NCBI GenBank assembly: GCA_018268955.1
Contig: JAFDVO010000042.1
Span: forward strand, 1-37,549
Reading direction: 5' to 3'
Length of the DNA: 37,549 nt
DNA from: Acidobacteriota bacterium
GTDB taxonomy: Bacteria > Acidobacteriota > Vicinamibacteria > Vicinamibacterales > CAVVIG01
Shown here piece by piece: positions 25,496 through 32,388 of this stretch. The notes beneath the pieces were generated by a model that was not told the origin of the DNA, did no database searches, and was given only the letters and a program-made list of their open reading frames with translations. The translations under genes and the position numbers were made by a program. Each line of letters opens with the position of its first letter. Positions within the stretch are counted from its first letter, which is position 1.

Positions 25496-26578
25496 ATGGA
25501 ACCTGTCCGCGTCGATGTTGCCACCCCGTCCCGCCGCTATGCCATCACGATCGGCGACGGCGTCCTTACCCGGCTCACGCGCCTCCTCGATGAGGTGAAG
25601 GCGCCGAAGCGGCGCTTCGTGGTCTCCAGCCCCACGGTGTGGCGCTTTCACGGCGAACGCTTCGCTGCCGCGTGCCAGGCCGAGCCGATCATCGTGCCCG
25701 ATGGCGAGCGGTACAAGCAGACGCCGACCGTCATGCGGGTGTACGACGCCCTCATCAAGGCAAACGCCGAGCGATCGTCCACGCTGGTCACCTTCGGTGG
25801 CGGCGTGATCGGCGACCTGGCGGGCTATGCGGCAGCGACGTACCTGCGCGGCATCTCGCTCGTCCACGTGCCGACGACACTGCTCGCGCAGGTGGACAGC
25901 GCGATCGGTGGAAAGGTCGGCGTGAACCACCCGCTCGGCAAGAACCTCATCGGCGCGTTCTACCAGCCCCTGGCCGTGGTGGTGGACCCTGCGGTGCTCG
26001 GCACGCTGCCGCGGCGGGAGTTCCGCGCGGGCCTCTACGAAGTGATCAAGTATGGCGTCACCTCGAGCCCGTCCCTGTTCGAGCGGGTTGCCCACGGGCA
26101 CAAGGCCATCTTCAAGCGGGAACCCGAGGTGCTCACCGCGATCATCTCCGAGGCGTGCCGCATCAAGGCCGACGTGGTGACCCAGGACGAGAAGGAGTCC
26201 GGGCTGCGCCGCATCCTGAATTTCGGCCACACAGCCGGCCATGCGCTGGAATCCGTGACCAAGTACCGCCGCTTCCGGCATGGTGAGGCGGTCGGCTACG
26301 GGATGCTGGTCGCCAGTGAGCTGGCGGTCGCCCGCGGGGTCATGGCGCCGAGCGATCTGCAGGCGCTCTACGCCGTCATCGCCAGCCTCGGCCCGTTGCC
26401 GCCGATCGGCGACATCACGATCCCATCCATCCTCGAGGCGATGAAGCACGACAAGAAGGTGATCGACGGCCGCCTGCACTTCGTGCTCCCGACCGGCATC
26501 GGCTCATGGTCAATCGTGGACGACGTGACCGAGAAGGAACTGAAGCACGCCCTCGCGAAGGTCGGGCTCAAGCACTAG
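25496..26578 (+). CDS. aroB: 3-dehydroquinate synthase
   Basis: 360 residues; second step of the shikimate pathway, turning DAHP into 3-dehydroquinate with NAD and a divalent metal. The NAD-binding part has GGGVIGDLAGYAA (about 102-114) and the stretch VPTTLLAQVDSAIGGKVGVN. Metal ligands fit E182 (YEVIKYG), H245 (NFGHTAGHA) and H262 (RHGEAVGYG); their spacing equals that of the E. coli enzyme as I recall it (E184, H247, H264). ATG at 25496 begins MEPVRVDV, a normal start, in a 40-base divergent region shared with nadB. Full length and intact. The stop is followed at once by an octad repeat region. Confidence 0.97.
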   Translation: MEPVRVDVATPSRRYAITIGDGVLTRLTRLLDEVKAPKRRFVVSSPTVWRFHGERFAAACQAEPIIVPDGERYKQTPTVMRVYDALIKANAERSSTLVTFGGGVIGDLAGYAAATYLRGISLVHVPTTLLAQVDSAIGGKVGVNHPLGKNLIGAFYQPLAVVVDPAVLGTLPRREFRAGLYEVIKYGVTSSPSLFERVAHGHKAIFKREPEVLTAIISEACRIKADVVTQDEKESGLRRILNFGHTAGHALESVTKYRRFRHGEAVGYGMLVASELAVARGVMAPSDLQALYAVIASLGPLPPIGDITIPSILEAMKHDKKVIDGRLHFVLPTGIGSWSIVDDVTEKELKHALAKVGLKH

Positions 26579-26585
26579 GTGCGTT

Positions 26586-26720
26586 CAGGTAACGCAGGAA
26601 TGCTGAAATGCAGGAATGCTGAAATGCAACAATGCAGGCGTTCAGGCTTCAGGCCTCCTGCACTTTGCATTGCGGCGTTCTTGCATTTCGCGCGTCCCTG
26701 CATTCCTGCATTTCTCGTTC
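26586..26720. repeat. Octad repeats in inverted arms between converging aroB and barrel gene
   Basis: The left arm (26594-26640) is GCAGGAAT, GCTGAAAT, GCAGGAAT, GCTGAAAT, GCAACAAT and GCAGG. The right arm (26658-26717) is CCTGCACT, TTGCATTG, GCGTTCTT, GCATTTCG, then CCTGCATT, CCTGCATT, TC. The arms are inverted copies of the same unit and can form an imperfect hairpin around TTCAGGCTTCAGG. Lying between two stop codons, it could serve as a two-way terminator, though no T-run follows. Confidence 0.85.
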
Positions 26721-27401
26721 TTACTTCAGTGAAACCCCCGCTCCCATGGACAGCAGCGTCGTGCGCGGGCCGGACGGGAGCCCCGGAAGCGGCGTGCTCG
26801 GGTCAATCGCGTAGAAGCGGACGTCGAAGCTGAAGGCGAGATGGCGCTTGATGAACCAGCGGGCGCCACCGCCGTAATTGATGGTCTTCAGCCGTTCGAC
26901 ATCGGGCGCCTGCGCCGCAGTGCCGTCGGGCACCACCGACCATGTGGAGGTGCCGATGCCACCGCTGATGTAGCTCCAGCCGTCGCCATCGCCGAAGTTG
27001 AAGGAAATCTGCGGGGCCGCGTGGGTGAAGCGCTCGGTCACGGCACGGCCCTGGACGCCAGCTGCGATCTCGCGCGCGGCTCGACGAGAACGGCCGAGGG
27101 TGAGGTCTCCGCCGAGCCCGAACGTCACCGCTTTCCACCGCAGCAGGTACACGTGGGCGCCCGTATGGAGGCCCAGCCCCATGCCCGGCAGCTCCTGCAC
27201 GGCGAGTCCACGGCTCGCCGCCAGCTGTGCGTCGTCGCCAGGGAACTTCGGGAACGTCCCGTGCACGTCGACGACGAAGGGGCCGATCCGCGGGGGTGGC
27301 CCCTGTGCGGCGGCCGAACCCGCACCGATGGCGAGCATCACCGCAAGCAGCAGGCCTGATCGAAGGTGGCGCAACGGCCGATATTGTACCAGCGTGCCCA
27401 T
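26721..27401 (-). CDS. Predicted outer-membrane beta-barrel protein
   Basis: 226 residues. A signal peptide (about 1-33, LLLAVMLAIGAGSAAAQG) is followed by alternating hydrophobic/polar strands with glycines (FVVDVHGTFPKF, VTFGLGGDLTLGRS, QISFNFGDGDGWSYISGGIG, HLAFSFDVRFYAI, TTLLSMGAGVSLK) and a C-terminal strand ending in Lys, not Phe. This suggests a small 8-stranded barrel. The much longer frame reaching 28469 runs antisense to the phosphorylase gene and is not real; ATG at 27401 begins MGTLVQYRPLRHL, and no ribosome site is clear. It is divergent from glgP with an 81-base gap and convergent with aroB. No family name can be given with certainty. Confidence 0.78.
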   Translation of the reverse strand: MGTLVQYRPLRHLRSGLLLAVMLAIGAGSAAAQGPPPRIGPFVVDVHGTFPKFPGDDAQLAASRGLAVQELPGMGLGLHTGAHVYLLRWKAVTFGLGGDLTLGRSRRAAREIAAGVQGRAVTERFTHAAPQISFNFGDGDGWSYISGGIGTSTWSVVPDGTAAQAPDVERLKTINYGGGARWFIKRHLAFSFDVRFYAIDPSTPLPGLPSGPRTTLLSMGAGVSLK

Positions 27402-27442
27402 GCACGCACACCGACACGAATGTGGGTCCCACGCAGGTCGGT

Positions 27443-27472
27443 TTGACGCTTGTTCATCCGCTTCACTACGAT
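27443..27472 (+). promoter_or_regulatory. Promoter of glgP, suggesting a leaderless message
   Basis: TTGACG (27443-27448), an 18-base spacer and TACGAT (27467-27472). The expected start is near 27479-27480, three or four bases before the ATG at 27483, and no Shine-Dalgarno sequence is present. Confidence 0.55.
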
Positions 27473-27482
27473 CCCTTTCAGC

Positions 27483-29633
27483 ATGAAACGTTACGAGACG
27501 CTGCCGCCCCTGCCCGAACGCATCAACAAGCTCGATCAGCTCGCCGTCGATCTCTGGTGGAGCTGGAACGCGGAAGGCCGAGAAGTGTTCCGCCAGCTGG
27601 ACTACCGCCTCTGGCGCGAAACCGCCCACAACCCGGTGCGGATGCTCTGGATCATCCCGCGTGAGAAGCTCGAGGCGGCGGCGAAGGATCCCGTCTTCGT
27701 GGCGAAGTACGATCGCGCGCTCGCCAGCCTGGACGACGCGAGGAGCGCGCACAACACGTGGTGGGCGAACCGGTACCCCAACCTGCACGGTCGGTCGATT
27801 GCGTACTTCTCCGCCGAGTTCGCGCTGCACCAGTCGCTCCCGATCTACGCCGGTGGCCTCGGCGTGCTGGCCGGCGACCACTGCAAGGAGGCGAGCGACC
27901 TTGGCGTTCCGCTGATTGCGGTCGGCTTCATGTACCCGCAGGGGTACTTCCACCAGCACGTCTCGGCTGAGGGGTGGCAGGAAGAAAGCTACGAGCGTCT
28001 CAACTGGGCCGATGCGGCGATCGAGAAGGCGACGAACCTCGACGGCAGCCCGCTGGTGACCGCCGTCCCGATCGGCGACCGCACGGTGCTCGTGCAGGTG
28101 TGGCGCGTGCGGGCGGGCCGCGTGAAGCTGTTCCTGCTCGATACGGACCTGGAAGAGAACGCGCCGTGGGATCGCGAGCTGTCGGCGCGGCTGTACGGCG
28201 GTGACCGCGAGACGCGCATCCAGCAGGAAATCATCCTCGGCATCGGCGGGGTGCGCGCCCTCAAGGCGCTCGGCTCCGACCCGGGCGTGTTCCACCTGAA
28301 CGAAGGCCATGCCGGTTTTGTCGTCCTGCAGCGGATTCGCGACCTGACCGAGCAGGGTGCGTCCTTCGAGGATGCGCTCGAGCAGATCAGGCGCTCCACG
28401 ATCTTCACGACCCACACGCCGGTGCCAGCCGGTCATGATGCGTTCCCGTTCTGGATGGTCGAGAAGCATCTGGCCGGGGCATGGGGTTCACTCGGCGACC
28501 ACCGCGACCGCTTCCTGGCGCTCGGCTCGTATGACAACGGCAGCGGCCCGCAGTTCAACATGACGGCGCTTGCGCTCCGGTCAGCCGGCGCGGTGAATGC
28601 CGTCAGCGAACTGCACGGGCACGTCACGCGCTCGATGTGGGCGCCGATGTGGCCTGGGCGCCCGGAAGACGAGATGCCGGTCAAGCACGTCACGAACGGC
28701 GTCCACGTGCCGACCTGGATCGCGGCCGATCTCGCGGCGCTCTTCGCGAAGTACCTCGGGCCCGACTGGCTCGAGCGGCAGGACGATCCGGCCCTGTGGG
28801 ACGGCGTCTTCAGCATCCCCGACGAGGAGCTCTGGGATGTGCGCAACTCGCTGCGGCACTACCTCTTCGCGTTCGTCCGCGAACGCGCGCGGCAACGCTG
28901 GGCGGTCGAGCGGGTCGGCACGCCGCGTGTCGTCGCAGCGGGCACGCTGCTCGATCCCAATGCGCTCACCATCGGGTTCGCCCGCCGGTTCACGGGCTAC
29001 AAGCGCCCGGAGCTGATCTTCCACGACGCCGAGCGGCTCGCACGCATCCTCTCGTCGCCCGAGCGACCGGTCCAGATCGTCTTCGCCGGCAAGTCGCACC
29101 CGGCGGACGAGACGGGCAAGCACCACCTGCAGCGGGTCTACCGCCGCGCGCTCGATCCGATGTTCGGCGGCCGCATCGCCTTCATCGACGACTACGACCT
29201 GCACGTGGCGCACTTCCTCGTGCAGGGCTGCGACGTCTGGCTGAACAACCCCCGCAAGCCGCTCGAGGCGAGCGGTACGAGCGGCATGAAGGCGGCCATC
29301 AACGGGACGCCGCACCTGAGCATCGGCGACGGCTGGTGGGCCGAGGGATACAACAGCAACAACGGGTGGCTCATCGACGGCGGCCTCGGATACGACAACC
29401 CCGACGCGGTGGACGCTGCGGATGCCGCGGCCCTCTACACGCTGCTCGAAGAGCAGATCGTGCCGACCTACTACGATCGCGATGCGCACAACATCCCGCG
29501 GCGCTGGCTCTCGGTCGTCAAGGAGTCGATCCGCACCGTCGCGCCGCGGTTCTCCGCGCGCCGCATGGTGAAGGAGTACGTCGAGCGGATGTACGCGCCC
29601 GCGCTCGAGCAGCGCATGGAAGTGAGCCGCTGA
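27483..29633 (+). CDS. glgP: Alpha-glucan (glycogen/starch) phosphorylase
   Basis: 716 residues of the GT35 short phosphorylase type; splits alpha-1,4 glucan with phosphate to glucose-1-phosphate, using pyridoxal phosphate. Signals: IAYFSAEFALHQSLPIYAGGLGVLAGDH split at about 105-130, FHLNEGHAGF near 275, RRFTGYKRPELIF near 508, and the PLP-lysine region EASGTSGMKAAINGTPHLS near 593-611. The last segment has the sequence GTSGMKAA, where the Lys forms the Schiff base. ATG at 27483 begins MKRYETLPPLPERINKL and is preferred over the frame-opening TTG at 27450. The gene is divergent from the barrel gene. A promoter ends only ten bases before the ATG. The zinc-ribbon gene follows after 144 bases with no clear terminator. 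Confidence 0.94.
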   Translation: MKRYETLPPLPERINKLDQLAVDLWWSWNAEGREVFRQLDYRLWRETAHNPVRMLWIIPREKLEAAAKDPVFVAKYDRALASLDDARSAHNTWWANRYPNLHGRSIAYFSAEFALHQSLPIYAGGLGVLAGDHCKEASDLGVPLIAVGFMYPQGYFHQHVSAEGWQEESYERLNWADAAIEKATNLDGSPLVTAVPIGDRTVLVQVWRVRAGRVKLFLLDTDLEENAPWDRELSARLYGGDRETRIQQEIILGIGGVRALKALGSDPGVFHLNEGHAGFVVLQRIRDLTEQGASFEDALEQIRRSTIFTTHTPVPAGHDAFPFWMVEKHLAGAWGSLGDHRDRFLALGSYDNGSGPQFNMTALALRSAGAVNAVSELHGHVTRSMWAPMWPGRPEDEMPVKHVTNGVHVPTWIAADLAALFAKYLGPDWLERQDDPALWDGVFSIPDEELWDVRNSLRHYLFAFVRERARQRWAVERVGTPRVVAAGTLLDPNALTIGFARRFTGYKRPELIFHDAERLARILSSPERPVQIVFAGKSHPADETGKHHLQRVYRRALDPMFGGRIAFIDDYDLHVAHFLVQGCDVWLNNPRKPLEASGTSGMKAAINGTPHLSIGDGWWAEGYNSNNGWLIDGGLGYDNPDAVDAADAAALYTLLEEQIVPTYYDRDAHNIPRRWLSVVKESIRTVAPRFSARRMVKEYVERMYAPALEQRMEVSR

Positions 29634-29777
29634 GCGACGCTCCCGCATCCGGAGCTGGGGCGGGCCTGCGCCGGACGCCGACCACGCACGCGCGCGCCAC
29701 GTCCTAATGCATGCGCGACCGACGCGCGACCGGTGTCGCACACCAACGGGCCACGGCTCGGGTGGTAGACTGAAGTG

Positions 29778-30236
29778 ATGCCACGCAAGTCGGTCGTCAA
29801 GGCGCGGTGTGCGCTCTGCGGTGCGAAGGACGTGTCCGAGCCCCGCGGTGAGGAGAAGTACTGCCGCGACTGCTGGGACAAGAAGATCGCCGTCGAGGAG
29901 ATCGTCGCCCGGGAGTTCGCGCTCAAGCGGTACATCCGTGCACACAGCGCCGAGAAGTACCTCATCTACCACTCCACGCTGAAGCGCCCGTGCGGTCAGC
30001 TCATCGTGGTGGACGATGGGTACGATCTGTTCCTGACGCTGATGCTCTACCCGAACTTCGGGTGGGACGAACCGGCCTACCACCTCGAAGGCGACCCAGA
30101 GGGGCGGCTCTTTTCCGAGCTGCTCGTCGACGTCGTCGCCGCGGAGGTGATCGAGCCGTGGGGCGGCGGGAAGTGGCACATGGAGATAGTCCGGACCGTC
30201 TCTCCCGAACCGGAGGACTGGAACGGGGAAATGTAA
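29778..30236 (+). CDS. Small zinc-ribbon-like protein of unknown function
   Basis: 152 residues. The N-terminal module has C11-x2-C14 and C29-x2-C32 (RCALCGAK and KYCRDCWD), enough to hold one zinc ion. The remainder is a compact domain with the strands QLIVVDDGYDLFLTLMLYPN and a C-terminal WHMEIVRTVSPEP stretch; no known family was recognised. The frame begins with GTG directly before ATG at 29778; ATG is preferred. A TAGACT hexamer ends six bases before the ATG, so a leaderless transcript is possible; there is no Shine-Dalgarno sequence. No signal peptide, so it is likely cytoplasmic. It ends 61 bases before the small secreted protein gene, which has its own promoter. Could bind nucleic acid or protein; nothing more can be said. 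Confidence 0.75.
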   Translation: MPRKSVVKARCALCGAKDVSEPRGEEKYCRDCWDKKIAVEEIVAREFALKRYIRAHSAEKYLIYHSTLKRPCGQLIVVDDGYDLFLTLMLYPNFGWDEPAYHLEGDPEGRLFSELLVDVVAAEVIEPWGGGKWHMEIVRTVSPEPEDWNGEM

Positions 30237-30245
30237 GGACTGCTG

Positions 30246-30251
30246 TATAAT
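30246..30251 (+). promoter_or_regulatory. Perfect -10 box of the small secreted protein gene
   Basis: TATAAT, an exact -10 consensus, ten bases after the preceding stop codon. No good -35 was seen at 15-19 bases upstream, so an extended or activator-dependent promoter is possible. The start would be near 30258, leaving a 40-base leader. Confidence 0.6.
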
Positions 30252-30297
30252 CTCGGCCTTGCGCTTTCTTGACCGACGTCTTTTCTGGAGGATCGAT

Positions 30298-30780
30298 ATG
30301 AATCGCGTGCATGTTGCCGTCGCCGCGACGCTCATCAGCACCTCGATGTTTGCCGGCGCCGTGGTCTCGGCTCAGTCCACGCAGCAGCTCACGCCTGTGC
30401 TGGCCGGAAAGAAGATCACCCCGCCTTTCAAGGGTGAAGCCACGATTGACATCCTGCAGCCGGTCACCAAGCCGATCCCCGGCAAGAACCTGGTGCAGAC
30501 GACCATCAAGGTGAAGAACACCGCCCCGGGCCCGATCGCCCGGCTGATGGTCGCGGAAACGTGGTACGACGGGGCCGGCGCCATCGTCGCGGGTGGCCGT
30601 GGCGTGATCAACGGATTCCTCCAGCCCGGTGAAGTCCAGACGATCACGATCGAAACGCCGTACAACGCGAAGATGAAGTCCAACAACTGGAACTTCACCC
30701 ACGCGAACGGCACGGTCAAGCCGAACAAGGTGAAGAGCATGGACGAGCCCGCGGCTGCCGCTGCGGGGGCGAAGAAGTAA
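30298..30780 (+). CDS. Small secreted protein of unknown function
   Basis: 160 residues. A signal peptide (about 1-25, VAVAATLISTSMFAGAVVSAQ) is followed by a single beta-rich domain: PVLAGKKITPPFKGEATIDI, LVQTTIKVKNTAPGPIARLM, ETWYDGAGAIVAGGRG and GEVQTITIETPYNAKMK. The pattern of VKNTAPGPIARL, then a Trp-Tyr strand, then PGE-Q, looks like an immunoglobulin-like/FxLYD-type beta sandwich; that fold is an inference. It ends in a Lys/Ala-rich tail AAAAAGAKK. The frame opens 13 codons earlier but GGAGG sits seven to eight bases before ATG at 30298. It has a perfect TATAAT upstream and a strong terminator downstream, so it is a monocistronic and probably well expressed gene. Confidence 0.85.
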   Translation: MNRVHVAVAATLISTSMFAGAVVSAQSTQQLTPVLAGKKITPPFKGEATIDILQPVTKPIPGKNLVQTTIKVKNTAPGPIARLMVAETWYDGAGAIVAGGRGVINGFLQPGEVQTITIETPYNAKMKSNNWNFTHANGTVKPNKVKSMDEPAAAAAGAKK

Positions 30781-30802
30781 GCTCGCCAGCTCGGTACGTA
30801 AC

Positions 30803-30841
30803 AAGGGCCGGTGTGCGCAACCGCACGCCGGCCCTTTTTTT
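30803..30841 (+). terminator. Strong intrinsic terminator after the small secreted protein gene
   Basis: AAGGGCCGG plus TGTGCG pairs with CGCACG plus CCGGCCCTT (one G-T wobble) around a CAAC loop, followed by a run of T to 30841. It begins 22 bases after the stop codon. It also lies 27 bases from the stop of the converging diguanylate cyclase gene. Confidence 0.93.
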
Positions 30842-30867
30842 GTGTCCCGTCAGGTCGACCCCGGTCG

Positions 30868-32097
30868 TCACCCCCAGGCGATCATCCGGCCGAGCAGGCC
30901 GCGCTTGCGCGTGATCACCCGGTTACGCCCGCGCTTCTTCGCTTCGTACAGCGCCTCGTCCGCGCGCTTCACGAACGCATCCTCCGCCTCGTTCGTCTCC
31001 AGGTCGGCGAGCCCGCAGCTCACGGTGAACTGCACCTTTTCCTTCCGGCCGAGCACGTCGTACTCGTAGCTGCTCCCCGCGATGTCCAACAGGAGCTTCT
31101 TCATGCGCCCCTCTACCTCCGCCGCGGATGCACCGGGCAGCAGGATGGCGAACTCCTCGCCGCCGTACCGGCAGACGACGTCAGTCTGGCGCACGCCGCG
31201 TGACAGCCACTGGGCGACGCACAGGAGCACCCGGTCGCCGATCGGGTGGCCGTGCGTGTCGTTGATCTTCTTGAAGTGATCCACGTCGATCATCGCGAGG
31301 GACAGGTGCCCGCCTGTCTCATGCGCCTTGGCAATCAGGCGCCGAAGTGACGCATCGAAGCGGCGCCGGTTCCCGACCTTGGTCAGCGCATCGACCGTCG
31401 CCTCCATCTCCATCTGCGAGAGCTTCTGCTGGAGCGACTCGACCCGGTTCGTCAGCTGGGCGTAGGCCTCCTCGTCGCGGCGCTGCTTCTCGGCGACCGC
31501 CCGGCGGAGGCTGCCGACCTCGTCGGTCATGCGGCGCCGCAACTCCCGGATGTCGTCGAGCTGCGCGATGCGGCTGAAGCGCTCGGTGCTCGCAATCACC
31601 TCGGAGTTGAACTCCGTGGAATGCCCGACCGAGAGCTTCGCCGCATCACGCAGGATGGCGATGACCTCGGTGAGTTCCTTCTCGCGCTCCGCATGGTAGG
31701 TGCGTGACCCCTCGAGATAGGTGCGACACAGCTGGATGCACGCGTCGGTCACCTGCGGGAGTTCAGCGCGTCGGCGCGGGTCGTTGACTGCCGCACGGTA
31801 CTCGCGGATCCGCGTCTTGAAATCCTCCCGCTCTTCGTCGTCGGCGTCGGGCGCCAGCTGCTCGAGGACCTCCATGAGCCGATCGAGGAAGATGGCGAAC
31901 GAGTCGGCACGCTTGTCGACGAACGGCTCGATGTTCTGTGCCACAGGGGCGGCGGCCACTGTGGCTGTCGGCTTGCTCGCCGGCGCCGCTGCGGGTGGGG
32001 CGGGCGGAGCCACGGCGACAGCCCCCTGCGGCGCCGTGGTTGCGGGTCTGTCTTTCGGTTCGGGTTTTCGCAATCCGAGTTCCGTCAGGTCGGGCAT
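30868..32097 (-). CDS. Diguanylate cyclase (GGDEF domain)
   Basis: 409 residues; makes the second messenger cyclic di-GMP. The C-terminal GGDEF domain (about 235-400) begins DALTKVGNRRRFD and holds GGEEF at 312-316, an active version. A product-inhibition I-site RxxD (R303-D306, RQTD) lies five residues before it. The N-terminus (about 15-55) is Ala/Pro-rich and disordered. The middle (about 60-235) is helical, ending in a coiled coil (LRRRMTDEVGSLRRAVAEKQ, then NRVESLQQKLSQMEMEA) that would hold the dimer. No signal peptide, membrane helix or recognised sensor domain, so it is cytoplasmic with an unknown input. ATG at 32097 is preferred; AAGGA lies 12 bases upstream. The 291-base gap upstream has no gene and only the 32353-32375 hairpin. 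Confidence 0.94.
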   Translation of the reverse strand: MPDLTELGLRKPEPKDRPATTAPQGAVAVAPPAPPAAAPASKPTATVAAAPVAQNIEPFVDKRADSFAIFLDRLMEVLEQLAPDADDEEREDFKTRIREYRAAVNDPRRRAELPQVTDACIQLCRTYLEGSRTYHAEREKELTEVIAILRDAAKLSVGHSTEFNSEVIASTERFSRIAQLDDIRELRRRMTDEVGSLRRAVAEKQRRDEEAYAQLTNRVESLQQKLSQMEMEATVDALTKVGNRRRFDASLRRLIAKAHETGGHLSLAMIDVDHFKKINDTHGHPIGDRVLLCVAQWLSRGVRQTDVVCRYGGEEFAILLPGASAAEVEGRMKKLLLDIAGSSYEYDVLGRKEKVQFTVSCGLADLETNEAEDAFVKRADEALYEAKKRGRNRVITRKRGLLGRMIAWG

Positions 32098-32352
32098 GTC
32101 GCGTCGTGTCCTTGCAGTCGAAGAGGGACGATGAGGAAATGCGTCGACCGTGTTATCGGACGGCCAACCTCATCCTTTAGCTGACAGACTGCGACACACG
32201 GCTCACGTGGCCGATGTGCGCAGCAGGGGATCCCGCGTCAGTAATCGTCCGTGTGACTCAGGGTCTTGAGTCGGGTGGGAGCCGAATGAGGGAACACCAC
32301 GAGCGAAGGGCAGCGACGACGCACGACAACACAGCACGGCGGGGTCAGTCAC

Positions 32353-32375
32353 GGCTCCGGACAGGGCCCGGAGCC
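32353..32375 (-). terminator. Hairpin 3' of the VWFA-related gene, no T-run
   Basis: GGCTCCGG (32353-32360) and CCGGAGCC (32368-32375) form an 8-bp stem with a 7-base loop, 13 bases after the stop of the gene on the minus strand. No T-run follows on the minus strand, so it is at best a weak or factor-aided terminator, or an RNA 3'-end stabiliser. The rest of the 32098-32388 gap shows no gene or repeat. Confidence 0.45.
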
Positions 32376-32388
32376 GGACATCGGGTGT

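Noticed and set aside
27402..28469. N-terminal extension of the barrel gene to position 28469
   Set aside because: The extra 356 codons run antisense to the phosphorylase; a signal peptide begins shortly after the ATG at 27401.
28581..30341. 586-codon minus-strand frame opposite glgP and the zinc-ribbon gene
   Set aside because: It spans two real plus-strand genes and their gap, and shows no family similarity.
32098..32388. Cyclic di-GMP riboswitch near the diguanylate cyclase gene
   Set aside because: I could not find the conserved paired core in the 291-base gap; only one simple hairpin near the other gene was seen.
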